Assembly: GCF_009696465.1 (NCBI RefSeq)
Contig: NZ_VULX01000012.1
Span: forward strand, 1-64,000
DNA: 64,000 nt
From: Inconstantimicrobium porci
GTDB taxonomy: Bacteria > Bacillota > Clostridia > Clostridiales > Clostridiaceae
Direction of reading: 5' to 3'
Of this stretch, positions 8,628 to 17,051 are shown piece after piece. The notes under the pieces are model-generated. The model did not search any database and was not told where the DNA came from. It was given only the letters and a program-made list of their open reading frames with translations. Each line of letters starts with the position of its first letter. The stretch's first letter is position 1. The position numbers were made by a program, and so were the translations under genes.

Positions 8628-9191
8628 ATGGCTACATATACAATATTTGCAGGTGTTAATGGTGCTGGAAAAACTTCAATTTATAAGTCAACTTATTATG
8701 AGCAGAATAAAGATGAAAAAAGAATAAATACTGATGAAATGGTGGCAAGAATAGGGTCATGGAAAGATAACAATTTGCAAATGAAGTGTGCAAGAGAAGC
8801 TGTTAAATTAATAAAAACTTATATTGATGAAGAAATATCATTTAATCAGGAAACTACATTAAGTGGAAGAAGTATTATTAATAATATTAAAAGAGCAAAA
8901 CAAAAAGGATATACTATTATTTTAAATTATATCGGTGTTGATACGCCAGAAATTGCCAAAGAAAGAGTGGATTTAAGAGTGAAAAAAGGTGGACATGGAA
9001 TTCCACATGAAGATATTGATAGAAGATATTTTGAATCATTAGAAAATCTTAATAAGATTATATCAATATGTGATGAAATTAATATTTATGATAATACTGA
9101 TATATTTAAATTATTAGCTTGCGTTGAGCAAGGTAAATTAGTTTGGAAAGAGGAGGTATTGCCAGATTGGATAAAATCAATAATTAGTTAA
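8628..9191 (+). CDS. Zeta-toxin-like P-loop kinase
   Basis: The 187-residue protein begins TIFAGVNGAGKTSIYKS, a Walker A motif placed at the extreme N-terminus as in zeta toxins and related small P-loop kinases. It continues with RINTDEMVARIG and SFNQETTLSGRS, the Asp and Glu/Thr positions typical of substrate binding in this group. Later RVDLRVKKGGHGIPHEDIDRRY is the conserved lid and Arg region. Zeta toxins phosphorylate UDP-N-acetylglucosamine and block cell-wall synthesis; that activity is inferred here from family. The gene is intact, lies one base after its likely antitoxin, and is followed by two hairpins. Confidence 0.85.
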   Translation: MATYTIFAGVNGAGKTSIYKSTYYEQNKDEKRINTDEMVARIGSWKDNNLQMKCAREAVKLIKTYIDEEISFNQETTLSGRSIINNIKRAKQKGYTIILNYIGVDTPEIAKERVDLRVKKGGHGIPHEDIDRRYFESLENLNKIISICDEINIYDNTDIFKLLACVEQGKLVWKEEVLPDWIKSIIS

Positions 9192-9200
9192 TCATAATAT

Positions 9201-9284
9201 ATGGTGGATTTCAAAGGTCGTGCTTCGCCTCCACCATGAAAGCTACGATAATTAATTTGTTTCGTAGCTTATTTTATTTTTATA
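9201..9284 (+). terminator. Twin hairpins after the toxin gene
   Basis: The first stem pairs ATGGTGGA (9201-9208) with TCCACCAT (9230-9237). The second pairs AAGCTACGA (9239-9247) with TCGTAGCTT (9262-9270) and is followed by ATTTTATTTTTAT. The second is a likely terminator. The first is unexplained and could be a remnant of a mobile element, since an endonuclease fragment lies next to it on the other strand. Confidence 0.6.
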
Positions 9285-9541
9285 AAGTTTATTTTATAGC
9301 TATAACAATCCTTATGTTTTTCATTATTGTAATTTTTCTTTTTAGTAATACGTCCATTTCCTACGGTACTCTTTATCCATTGAAATAATTCAAGAGTAGT
9401 TGAAGCAATAGAGACACAAGGAGAAGGATGTTCATTTGAATGAAATTTTTGGAGCATTATACTACCTTCACCATCAACAATTCCAGCAATATAAGCTTTT
9501 TCAATTTGGTTAATATCAATCACCTCCAAACTTATTTTCAC
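9269..9541 (-). pseudogene. LAGLIDADG homing endonuclease, N-terminal fragment
   Basis: The minus-strand frame encodes 90 residues including AYIAGIVDGEGSIML, the first LAGLIDADG helix with its catalytic acidic residue, followed by SIASTTLELFQWIKSTVGNGRI, typical of this family. Single-motif members are normally about 130-170 residues long. Here the frame runs into the hairpin region after YSYKI, so the C-terminal part is missing. GGAGG lies inside the first codons, so translation may begin downstream at a rare ATT codon. No intron structure is evident around it. It is probably a dead remnant. Confidence 0.65.
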
Positions 9542-9581
9542 TATTTTAACCCAAAATATAAATTTTGTGGAGGTAGGATGA

Positions 9582-10027
9582 ATGGTTATAAATGAAAACA
9601 GTATTTTATATTTTTCAGGAACAGGAAATACATTTGAGATAGCGGAAAAGGTAGCACGGAAAATAGAACTTAAATTAATAAGTGTTGTAGATTTACTTGA
9701 AGAAAAAACAATAGAAATTGATTGTGAAGTTGTTGGATTAGTATTTCCTATTTATTTTGGAGGAGTACCTAAGATAATTGGCAGGATAATTGATAAGATG
9801 GTATCTATAAAATTAAAATATACATTTGCATTGGCTACTTATGGGGGCATGCCTGAAAACCCATTTAGAATATTAGAAAACGAATTAAGAAAAAAGAGAT
9901 AAAATTAGATGCAGGATATTTAATTACTATGCCAGATAACTATATTGCTGTGATTGGTGCTAGAAGAAGGTGTATCTTTTAAAGATAAGAATCACGTTGA
10001 CATTAAGAAAAATAAATGGGAGTGTTA
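9582..10027 (+). pseudogene. Flavodoxin-domain protein, frameshifted and truncated
   Basis: The first 106 codons (9582-9902) encode a flavodoxin-like domain. SGTGNTFEIA is the FMN phosphate-binding loop, and LVFPIYFGGVP and ATYGGMPENP are further FMN-contact segments. The frame then stops within a run of six A. Shifting one base gives KKEIKLDAGYLITMPDNYIAVIGARRR, the expected next part of this family. It soon stops again. The family (flavodoxin with C-terminal ferredoxin domains) is normally about 250 residues long, so both a frameshift and a 3' deletion are present. A GGAGG site supports the start. Confidence 0.7.
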
Positions 10028-10043
10028 AAATGTGATTAATTAC

Positions 10044-10065
10044 TTAGTATGTTTAGTAATACTAA
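10044..10065 (+). promoter_or_regulatory. Inverted repeat before the polyamine operon
   Basis: TTAGTAT (10044-10050) and ATACTAA (10059-10065) form an inverted repeat with an 8-base spacer, about 95 bases before the first polyamine gene. It could be an operator or a small hairpin. No matching site was seen in front of other genes. Confidence 0.35.
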
Positions 10066-10157
10066 ATTTTGATTTTAGCATTGCTAATTTTGAAGAAATT
10101 ATATATAATTACCTATGGATATAAAAAAATGGTACTTTATAGTAGGAGGTATGATCA

Positions 10158-11357
10158 TTGGGAAAAGCATTAATAATTGGCGCTGGTGGTGTAGCGAATG
10201 TAGTTATTCACAAGTGTTGTCAAAATCCAGAAGTATTTGAGGAGATATGTATAGCAAGTAGAACGATTTCCAAATGTAATGCAATAAAAGCAAAGCTTGA
10301 AGGTGGACAGACTAAAATACAAACTGCAAAGGTTGATGCAAATAACACAGAAATGTTAATTGAATTAATTAACAACTTCAAACCAGATATAGTAATTAAT
10401 GTGGCATTACCATATCAAGATTTAACTATCATGGATGCTTGTTTAGCAACTGGTGTTAATTACATGGACACAGCTAATTATGAGCCTCTTGATACAGCAA
10501 AATTTGAGTATAAGTGGCAATGGGCTTACAGAGAAAAATTTGAAAAAGCAGGAATAACAGCATTATTAGGAAGTGGATTTGATCCAGGGGTAACAGGAGT
10601 ATTTAGTGCATATGCACAAAAACACTATTTTGATGAAATTCATACTATAGATATAGTAGATGCAAATGCTGGAGACCATGGATATCCATTTGCAACTAAT
10701 TTTAATCCAGAAATAAATATAAGAGAAGTAACAGCTAAAGGAAGTTATTTTGAAGATGGTAAGTTTATAGAAACTGAACCAATGTCAATAAAAAGAGTAT
10801 ATGATTTGCCGGAAATAGGACCAAAGGATATATATCTACTTCATCATGAAGAATTAGAATCTTTAGCATTAAATATAAAAGGCATTAAAAAGATGAGATT
10901 TTGGATGACTTTCTCAGAAAGTTATTTAAATCATTTAAAAGTACTAGAAAACGTAGGAATGACATCTATAGAACCGATAGAATTTGAAGGAAAACAAATA
11001 GTTCCATTACAATTCTTAAAAGCAGTTTTACCAGATCCAGCATCATTAGGTCCTAGAACTAAAGGTAAGACAAACATTGGATGCATATTTACGGGCATTA
11101 AGGATGGTAAGGAAAAGACTTATTATGTCTACAATGTATGTGATCATCAGGAATGTTATAAAGAAGTAGGTTCACAAGCAATTTCTTATACAACTGGAGT
11201 TCCAGCAATGATTGGTGCAATGATGTTAATGACAGGGAAGTGGAACAAACCTGGTGTGCATAATATAGAGGAATTTGATCCTGATCCATTTATGGAGCAA
11301 TTAAATAAGCAAGGATTACCTTGGCAAGAAAGCTTTTCACCAAATTTAATAGATTAG
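10158..11357 (+). CDS. Carboxynorspermidine synthase (saccharopine dehydrogenase family)
   Basis: This enzyme condenses aspartate semialdehyde with a diamine, using NADPH, to give carboxyspermidine (from putrescine) or carboxynorspermidine (from diaminopropane). The 399-residue protein begins with a Rossmann motif, ALIIGAGGVANVV, and continues with the saccharopine-dehydrogenase fold (VINVALPYQDLTIMDACLATGVNYMDTANYE). The start is TTG, 8 bases after AGGAGG. nspC follows after 10 bases, which makes the assignment firm, because the pair forms the aspartate-semialdehyde route to spermidine. The gene opens an operon with the other polyamine genes. It is often called CASDH. Confidence 0.92.
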   Translation: MGKALIIGAGGVANVVIHKCCQNPEVFEEICIASRTISKCNAIKAKLEGGQTKIQTAKVDANNTEMLIELINNFKPDIVINVALPYQDLTIMDACLATGVNYMDTANYEPLDTAKFEYKWQWAYREKFEKAGITALLGSGFDPGVTGVFSAYAQKHYFDEIHTIDIVDANAGDHGYPFATNFNPEINIREVTAKGSYFEDGKFIETEPMSIKRVYDLPEIGPKDIYLLHHEELESLALNIKGIKKMRFWMTFSESYLNHLKVLENVGMTSIEPIEFEGKQIVPLQFLKAVLPDPASLGPRTKGKTNIGCIFTGIKDGKEKTYYVYNVCDHQECYKEVGSQAISYTTGVPAMIGAMMLMTGKWNKPGVHNIEEFDPDPFMEQLNKQGLPWQESFSPNLID

Positions 11358-11367
11358 GTAAAAAGAT

Positions 11368-12498
11368 ATGAGTATAGATTTTAATTCATTAAAGACACCA
11401 TGTTATGTAGTAGACGAGAGTTTATTAATTAAAAATCTTGAACTATTAAAATATGTACAAGATAAAACAGGATGTAGCATTCTTTTAGCTCAAAAAGGAT
11501 TTTCTATGTATTCTGTCTATCCTCTTGTAGGAAAGTATCTAAAAGGTGTTACTTCTAGTTCTCTTTTTGAGGCTAAATTAGGTTATGAAGAGATGGGAAA
11601 GGAAGTACATATTTATGCACCTGCTTATAAAGAAGATGAATTTGATGAAATAATGAAATATTCAGATCATATTGTATTTAATTCTTTCAGTCAGTGGAAT
11701 AAGTTCAAAGATAAGATTAAAAATTCAACGAAACACATAGAATGTGGAATTAGGATTAATCCTGAATATTCAGAAATTGAAACTGATATATATAATCCTT
11801 GTTTTGAAAATTCAAGACTTGGAACAATACTAGATAATTTTAGAGAAGAAGATTTAGAAGGTATAGATGGATTACATTTTCATACTATGTGTGAGCAAAA
11901 TTCAGATACGCTAGAACGTACTTTAAAAGTAGTTGAAGAAAAGTTTGGAGAGTACCTTAAAGGTATGAAATGGCTTAATTTTGGTGGAGGGCACCATATA
12001 ACAAGAACAGATTATGATGTTGAAAAGTTAATAAAATGTATATCATATATGCAAGAGAAGTACGACATTAAAATATATTTAGAACCAGGAGAAGCAGTAG
12101 CTTTAAATACAGGTTTTTTAGTATCTACGGTTTTAGATGTAGTAAAAAATAATATGGATTTAGCGATTATGGATACTTCAGCAGCTTGTCATATGCCAGA
12201 TGTATTAGAGATGCCATATAGACCTAATATTATAAATTCAGGAATGCCTAATGAAAAAAAGTATACTTATAGATTAGGGGGACCAACTTGTCTTGCTGGA
12301 GATATAATTGGAGACTATTCGTTTGAAGAGCCATTAAAACCTGGAGATAAACTAGTATTTTGTGATATGGCTCATTATTCAATGGTTAAGAATAATACTT
12401 TTAATGGAATTAACTTACCTGATATAGTTCTTTGGGGAAAAGATGGAGCTAAGATAATAAAGACTTTTAATTATGAAGATTTTAAAAGACGTTTATAA
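11368..12498 (+). CDS. nspC: Carboxynorspermidine decarboxylase
   Basis: This PLP enzyme of the alanine-racemase-fold decarboxylases removes the carboxyl group from carboxy(nor)spermidine to give (nor)spermidine. The 376-residue protein starts FNSLKTPCYVVDESLL and carries the PLP lysine in ILLAQKGFSMY. GLHFHTMCEQ, LNFGGGHHITR and YLEPGEAV are phosphate- and substrate-binding segments. LAGDIIGDY near the C-terminus is the conserved Asp region. The length is normal. It sits directly after the synthase. A hairpin with a T run follows and separates it from speD, so the two halves of the operon may be expressed at different levels. Confidence 0.93.
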   Translation: MSIDFNSLKTPCYVVDESLLIKNLELLKYVQDKTGCSILLAQKGFSMYSVYPLVGKYLKGVTSSSLFEAKLGYEEMGKEVHIYAPAYKEDEFDEIMKYSDHIVFNSFSQWNKFKDKIKNSTKHIECGIRINPEYSEIETDIYNPCFENSRLGTILDNFREEDLEGIDGLHFHTMCEQNSDTLERTLKVVEEKFGEYLKGMKWLNFGGGHHITRTDYDVEKLIKCISYMQEKYDIKIYLEPGEAVALNTGFLVSTVLDVVKNNMDLAIMDTSAACHMPDVLEMPYRPNIINSGMPNEKKYTYRLGGPTCLAGDIIGDYSFEEPLKPGDKLVFCDMAHYSMVKNNTFNGINLPDIVLWGKDGAKIIKTFNYEDFKRRL

Positions 12499-12540
12499 AA
12501 ATAAGGATAAATAATTATAGGGAAATATAGATAAATTAAG

Positions 12541-12586
12541 GTGGGTAAAAGTAATTTTAATAGTAAAAAGGTTTTACCCACTTTTT
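12541..12586 (+). terminator. Terminator or attenuator between nspC and speD
   Basis: GTGGGTAAAA (12541-12550) pairs with TTTTACCCAC (12572-12581) and is followed by TTTTT. It lies inside the polyamine gene cluster, directly before the speD ribosome-binding site. It could end a first transcript or attenuate the second. The A-rich loop has no recognised ligand-binding fold. Confidence 0.7.
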
Positions 12587-12619
12587 ACAATGTATAAAAG
12601 TAAAAAGGAGGTCAGAGAT

Positions 12620-13459
12620 TTGGGTGATAAATTAAAACTATATGGATTTAATAATCTTACAAAAACTCTTAGTTTTAATATTTATGATGTTTGTTATGCA
12701 AAAAGTGAGAGGGAGCAAAAGGATTATATAGCTTATATAGATGAACAATATAATTCGGACAGATTAACAAAGATATTATGTAAAGTTACTGAAATGGTAG
12801 GAGCTCATGTTCTTAATATTTCAAAACAGGATTATGATCCTCAAGGTGCTAGTGTAACTCTTTTAATAACAGAAAAAGCATTACCAGCAAAACTTATAGA
12901 TAAGTCATGTAATCTTGGAAAGTATTCAGGTGCAGATGATGGAACAGAGGCAGAAGCTAAGATTATATCAACTAGAGATTCTATAGTGGGACATTTAGAT
13001 AAAAGTCATGTAACAGTACATACTTATCCAGAGTATCATCCAGGTAATTCTATTGCCACCTTTAGAGTAGATATTGATGTAGCTACTTGTGGAGAAATTT
13101 CTCCTTTAAATGTACTAGATTATTTAATTGGAAGTTTTGATTCAGATATTATAACTATTGATTATAGAGTAAGAGGATTTACTAGAAGTATTGATGGTCA
13201 TAAACTTTTTATTGATCATAAAATAACCTCTATTCAAGATTATATATCTGATGAAACATTAAAGAAGTATGATGCTGTTGATATTAATGTATACGAGGCT
13301 AACATGTTTCATACAAAGATGCTTATTAAAGAGATAGATTTACAAAATTATTTGTTTAATACGGATGTTTATGAAATAAATCCAAAGACAAGACTCGCGA
13401 TATCTACTAATTTAAGAAGAGAAATGATAGAGATATTTAGTGGGAGAAATATTTATTAA
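12620..13459 (+). CDS. speD: S-adenosylmethionine decarboxylase proenzyme
   Basis: This enzyme supplies decarboxylated SAM, the aminopropyl donor for SpeE. It is the long Enterobacteria-type Spe[57 protein letters not shown] and FHTKMLIKE all match that type closely. The proenzyme cleaves itself before Ser129 in HLDKSH, which becomes the pyruvoyl group. I chose the TTG at 12620, because AAAGGAGG lies 8 bases before it and the protein then aligns with the known N-terminus. An upstream ATG at 12590 lies before the ribosome-binding site. An insert of about 15 residues ([12 protein letters not shown]) precedes the cleavage site. Confidence 0.93.
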   Translation: MGDKLKLYGFNNLTKTLSFNIYDVCYAKSEREQKDYIAYIDEQYNSDRLTKILCKVTEMVGAHVLNISKQDYDPQGASVTLLITEKALPAKLIDKSCNLGKYSGADDGTEAEAKIISTRDSIVGHLDKSHVTVHTYPEYHPGNSIATFRVDIDVATCGEISPLNVLDYLIGSFDSDIITIDYRVRGFTRSIDGHKLFIDHKITSIQDYISDETLKKYDAVDINVYEANMFHTKMLIKEIDLQNYLFNTDVYEINPKTRLAISTNLRREMIEIFSGRNIY

Positions 13460-13474
13460 TAAAGGAGGCTTAAG

Positions 13475-14926
13475 ATGAAAGACTTGAGGAATGAAGATGC
13501 ACCTATATTAGAAGCATTAAATAGATATAAGTCTATGAGGGTGCTTCCTTTTGATGTGCCAGGTCATAAAAGGGGAAAGGGAAATCCAGAACTTACAGAG
13601 TTTTTAGGTGAAAAGTGTTTAACTATTGATGTAAACTCTATGAAACCTTTAGATAATTTATGTCATCCTGTATCTGTAATTAAGGATGCTGAGGAGCTAG
13701 CAGCAAAGGCTTTTGGCGCTAAGCATGCTTTTTTTATGGTAAATGGTACAACTTCTGCTGTACAGGCAATGGTAATGAGTGTTTGTAAAAAAGGTGAAAA
13801 GATAATTATGCCAAGAAATGTACACAGAAGTGCAATAAATACACTAATATTAAGTGGAGCTACACCTGTATATGTTAATCCGGGAACTAATAAAGAAATT
13901 GGAATTCCACTTGGTATGTCAGTTAAAGATGTAGAAAAGGCTATCTTAGAAAATAGAGATGCTAAAGCTGTTTTAATAAACAATCCAACTTATTATGGAA
14001 TATGTTCAAATTTAAAAGCTATAACAGATCTTGCTCATAAATATGGAATGAAGGTGTTAGTAGATGAAGCACATGGAACACACTTTTATTTTAGTGATAA
14101 GCTTCCTATGTCTGCTATGGAAGCAGGAGCTGACATGGCTGCTGTAAGTATGCATAAAACTGGTGGTTCTCTAACTCAAAGCTCTTTACTATTAATAAAT
14201 AATGATATTAATAAGGGATATGTTCATCAAATAATTAATTTAACGCAGACAACAAGTGCCTCTTATCTTTTACTTTCATCTTTAGATATATCTAGGCGAA
14301 ACTTAGCATTAAATGGAGATAAAATAGTAGATAGAATAATAGAACTTGCAGAATATGCAAGAGAAGAGGTAAATAAGCTTGGTGGATATTATGCTTATTC
14401 TAAAGAACTTATAGATAATGATGCTGTATATGACTTTGATATTACAAAGTTATCAATTTGTACTTTAGGAATAGGTTTAGCTGGTATAGAGGTATATTCA
14501 ATACTTAGAGATGATTATGATATACAAATAGAGTTTGGAGATTTAGGTAATATTCTTGCAATAATATCTGTAGGTGATGAAGATTTAGCTATAGAAAGAT
14601 TAGTGTCTTCATTATATGATGTTAAGCGTTTATATGCCAAGGATGGAGCAGGAATGCTTGATCATGAATATATAAATCCAGAGGTAGTACTAACTCCTCA
14701 GGAAGCATTTTACAGTGAAAAAGAGTCTATACCAATAGAAAAAAGTGAAGGTAATATATGTAGTGAATTTGTTATGTGCTATCCTCCTGGAATACCTATA
14801 CTTGCTCCAGGTGAAAGAATAACTAAAGAAATTCTAGAATATATAGATTATGCAAAACTTAAGGGATGTTCTCTTACAGGAACTGAGGATGAAAAAATTG
14901 AATTTATTAATGTTGTGAAAGGATAG
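13475..14926 (+). CDS. speA: PLP-dependent arginine (Orn/Lys/Arg) decarboxylase
   Basis: This fold-type I decarboxylase of 483 residues probably converts arginine to agmatine. PFDVPGHKRGKGNP, FFMVNGTTSAVQAM, VDEAHGTHFYF and SMHKTGGSLTQSS, which carries the PLP lysine, place it in the short group of basic amino-acid decarboxylases found in Bacillus and Clostridium. The arginine preference is inferred from the agmatinase gene in the same operon; lysine or ornithine cannot be excluded from sequence alone. Near the C-terminus CYPPGIPILAPGERIT is the family signature. AAAGGAGG precedes the ATG, and speE follows after 5 bases. Confidence 0.88.
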   Translation: MKDLRNEDAPILEALNRYKSMRVLPFDVPGHKRGKGNPELTEFLGEKCLTIDVNSMKPLDNLCHPVSVIKDAEELAAKAFGAKHAFFMVNGTTSAVQAMVMSVCKKGEKIIMPRNVHRSAINTLILSGATPVYVNPGTNKEIGIPLGMSVKDVEKAILENRDAKAVLINNPTYYGICSNLKAITDLAHKYGMKVLVDEAHGTHFYFSDKLPMSAMEAGADMAAVSMHKTGGSLTQSSLLLINNDINKGYVHQIINLTQTTSASYLLLSSLDISRRNLALNGDKIVDRIIELAEYAREEVNKLGGYYAYSKELIDNDAVYDFDITKLSICTLGIGLAGIEVYSILRDDYDIQIEFGDLGNILAIISVGDEDLAIERLVSSLYDVKRLYAKDGAGMLDHEYINPEVVLTPQEAFYSEKESIPIEKSEGNICSEFVMCYPPGIPILAPGERITKEILEYIDYAKLKGCSLTGTEDEKIEFINVVKG

Positions 14927-14931
14927 AGATT

Positions 14932-15789
14932 ATGGATTTATGGTATACAGAAGAACATTCAAAAGATGTTCGTTTTTCTATAAAGGTAAATAAACAAATT
15001 TATACTAAAGAAAGTAAGTTTCAAAGGATAGATATATTGGAAAGTGAAGAGTTTGGTAAAATATTAACTCTAGATGGATTAATTATGGTTACTGAAAAAG
15101 ATGAGTTTATTTATCATGAGATGATAACTCATATTCCTATGGCTGTTAATCTTAATATAAAAAAGGTTTTAGTTATAGGTGGCGGTGATGGAGGATGTGT
15201 TCGTGAGCTTACTAGATATAAAACTATTGAAGAAATTCATATGGTTGAAATTGATGAAGAGGTAGTAAAAGCTTGCAAAGAATTTATTCCTAAAACAGCA
15301 TGCAAACTTAATGATGAAAGAGTGAAAATATTTTATCAGGATGGTTTGAGATTTGTTAGAACAAAAGAAAATGAATATGATTTAATCATAGTTGATTCAA
15401 CAGATCCATTTGGGCCAGGAGAAGGTTTATTTACAAAAGAGTTTTATGGAAACTGCTATAAAGCATTAACTGAAGATGGTATTTTAGTAAATCAACATGA
15501 AAGTGACTATTATACTGATTATGCAAATTCTATGAAAAGAGCGCATAAAAGAATACAAGAAATTTTTCCAGTTTGTCAAATATATCAAGCACATATTCCA
15601 ACTTATCCTTCAGGACATTGGCTTTTTGGGTTTGCTTCAAAGAAATTTAATCCATTAAGAGATTTTAAAGAAGAGGAATGGAATAAACTTAATTTGCAGA
15701 CAAAGTACTATAATACAAAATTACACAGAGGTGCTTTTGCTCTACCAAATTACGTGAATGAAATGATGGTGATTAATGAAGATGAATAA
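14932..15789 (+). CDS. speE: Spermidine synthase
   Basis: SpeE transfers an aminopropyl group from decarboxylated SAM to putrescine. The 285-residue protein begins LWYTEEHSKDVRFSIKVNK and has LDGLIMVTEKDEFIYHEM, then the nucleotide-binding VLVIGGGDGGCVRELTRY with the downstream acidic VEIDEEVV. The catalytic DSTDPFGPGEGLFTKEFY follows. All are the standard SpeE segments, at normal length. It overlaps the next gene (speB) by 14 bases, which indicates tight coupling. Together with SpeD it makes one of two spermidine routes in this operon. Confidence 0.96.
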   Translation: MDLWYTEEHSKDVRFSIKVNKQIYTKESKFQRIDILESEEFGKILTLDGLIMVTEKDEFIYHEMITHIPMAVNLNIKKVLVIGGGDGGCVRELTRYKTIEEIHMVEIDEEVVKACKEFIPKTACKLNDERVKIFYQDGLRFVRTKENEYDLIIVDSTDPFGPGEGLFTKEFYGNCYKALTEDGILVNQHESDYYTDYANSMKRAHKRIQEIFPVCQIYQAHIPTYPSGHWLFGFASKKFNPLRDFKEEEWNKLNLQTKYYNTKLHRGAFALPNYVNEMMVINEDE

Positions 15790-16627
15790 TAATGTAGAAG
15801 TATTTATTGGATGTGAAAGTAATTATGAAGATTCAAATGTAGTTTTATTTGGAGCACCTTTCGATGGAACTACTTCTTATAGACCAGGAACTAGATTTGG
15901 AAGTAAGGCTATTAGAAGTGAATCTTTTGGGATAGAAACTTATAGCCCTTATCAAGATAAGGATTTAGAAGATTATAAGATTTTTGATTATGGGGACTTA
16001 GAGCTATGTTTTGGAAATACAGAAAGAGTTTTGAAAGATATAGAAGAACAAGCAGATACTATATTTAATGATGAAAAGATACCTGGAATGATGGGGGGAG
16101 AACATTTAGTTACTCTTGGAGCAGTACGTGCAGCAGTTAAAAAGTATCCAGATTTAAATATTATACACTTTGATGCACATACAGATTTAAGAGAAGAATA
16201 CTTAGGAGAAACTTTATCTCATGCAACAGTTATGAGAAGAATACATGATATAGTTGGAGATAATAAAATACATCAATTTGGAATTCGTTCTGGAGAAAGA
16301 AAAGAATTTTACTGGGCAAAGGAACATACTAATTTAAATAAGTTTAATTTTAATGGTTTGGAAGAAGCAGTAAAATTATTACAGGGAAAACCAGTTTATT
16401 TTACTATAGATTTAGATGTTTTAGACCCATCAGAGTTTTGTGGAACAGGAACTCCAGAAGCAGGAGGAGTAAGTTTTACAGAATTACTTAATGCTATAAT
16501 TGAAGTAGGAAAGTTAAATATAGTTGGTTTTGATATGGTTGAATTAAGTCCAATATATGATCAAAGTGGAGCATCAACGGCAATAGCTTGTAAAATTCTT
16601 AGAGAATTATTATTAAGCATTCAATAA
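15776..16627 (+). CDS. speB: Agmatinase (ureohydrolase family)
   Basis: SpeB hydrolyses agmatine to putrescine and urea, using two manganese ions. The 283-residue protein carries the metal-binding motifs GGEHLVTLG, HFDAHTDLR and TIDLDVLDPSE in the expected order, and begins with VVLFGAPFDGTTSYRPGTRFG, typical of agmatinases rather than arginases. The start may be ATG 15776 or, with better spacing from GGTGA, ATG 15782. It closes the operon: arginine to agmatine (SpeA), to putrescine (SpeB), to spermidine (SpeE, or synthase plus NspC). Confidence 0.95.
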   Translation: MKMNNNVEVFIGCESNYEDSNVVLFGAPFDGTTSYRPGTRFGSKAIRSESFGIETYSPYQDKDLEDYKIFDYGDLELCFGNTERVLKDIEEQADTIFNDEKIPGMMGGEHLVTLGAVRAAVKKYPDLNIIHFDAHTDLREEYLGETLSHATVMRRIHDIVGDNKIHQFGIRSGERKEFYWAKEHTNLNKFNFNGLEEAVKLLQGKPVYFTIDLDVLDPSEFCGTGTPEAGGVSFTELLNAIIEVGKLNIVGFDMVELSPIYDQSGASTAIACKILRELLLSIQ

Positions 16628-17051
16628 TATAAATCTATATTTCTATATACTAAGACAATATGAAATTCTATACGTATGGAGGTAAAAGAATTTGGAAATG
16701 AAGAAATAGCGTATCTTATTGGATATAATGAATGTAGTTCTTGTGGATTTAAAAGTACATGTATCAAAACCCACGAAAATCATTATTTTGGTATTCATGG
16801 GTCTATATAATTGGGATATAAAAGAAATGGTGGCCATTTATGAAAATAATGGGTAACTTATGGTTGTAGATGCAGTAGAGTCTAAAGTTGTACTTAGTGG
16901 TAACGAATTTAAAAGTAGAGCAGGGGAATCTATAGGATATTCTATATAAAAAGTTGACAACCTTTGCGAATTAATGCATATTTAAAATAGAACTTAAAAA
17001 AGATAAAATATATTGTAAGTATATGTATATAAAATCAAAGGAGGAACTGAC
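16628..17051. other. Non-coding gap with gene remnants
   Basis: No intact gene is visible here. A 44-codon frame from ATG 16676 to 16810 contains EEIAYLIGYNECSS, which resembles a helix-turn-helix segment of AraC regulators. It runs through a degenerate copy of the ssrA terminator (16765-16803, AAACCCACGAAAATC then an altered arm). A further short open stretch near 16860-16950 (VVLSGNEFKSRAGES) also looks like decayed coding DNA. The pflB promoter lies at the end of the gap. Confidence 0.4.
16954..16982 (+). promoter_or_regulatory. Probable pflB promoter
   Basis: TTGACA (16954-16959) is followed after 17 bases by CATATT (16977-16982). The -35 is a perfect match and the -10 is moderate. The ribosome-binding site AAAGGAGG is at about 17037. 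Confidence 0.55.

Noticed and set aside
9269-9541. Intact group I intron around the LAGLIDADG fragment
   Set aside because: No conserved P, Q, R or S core segments or exon junction could be recognised.
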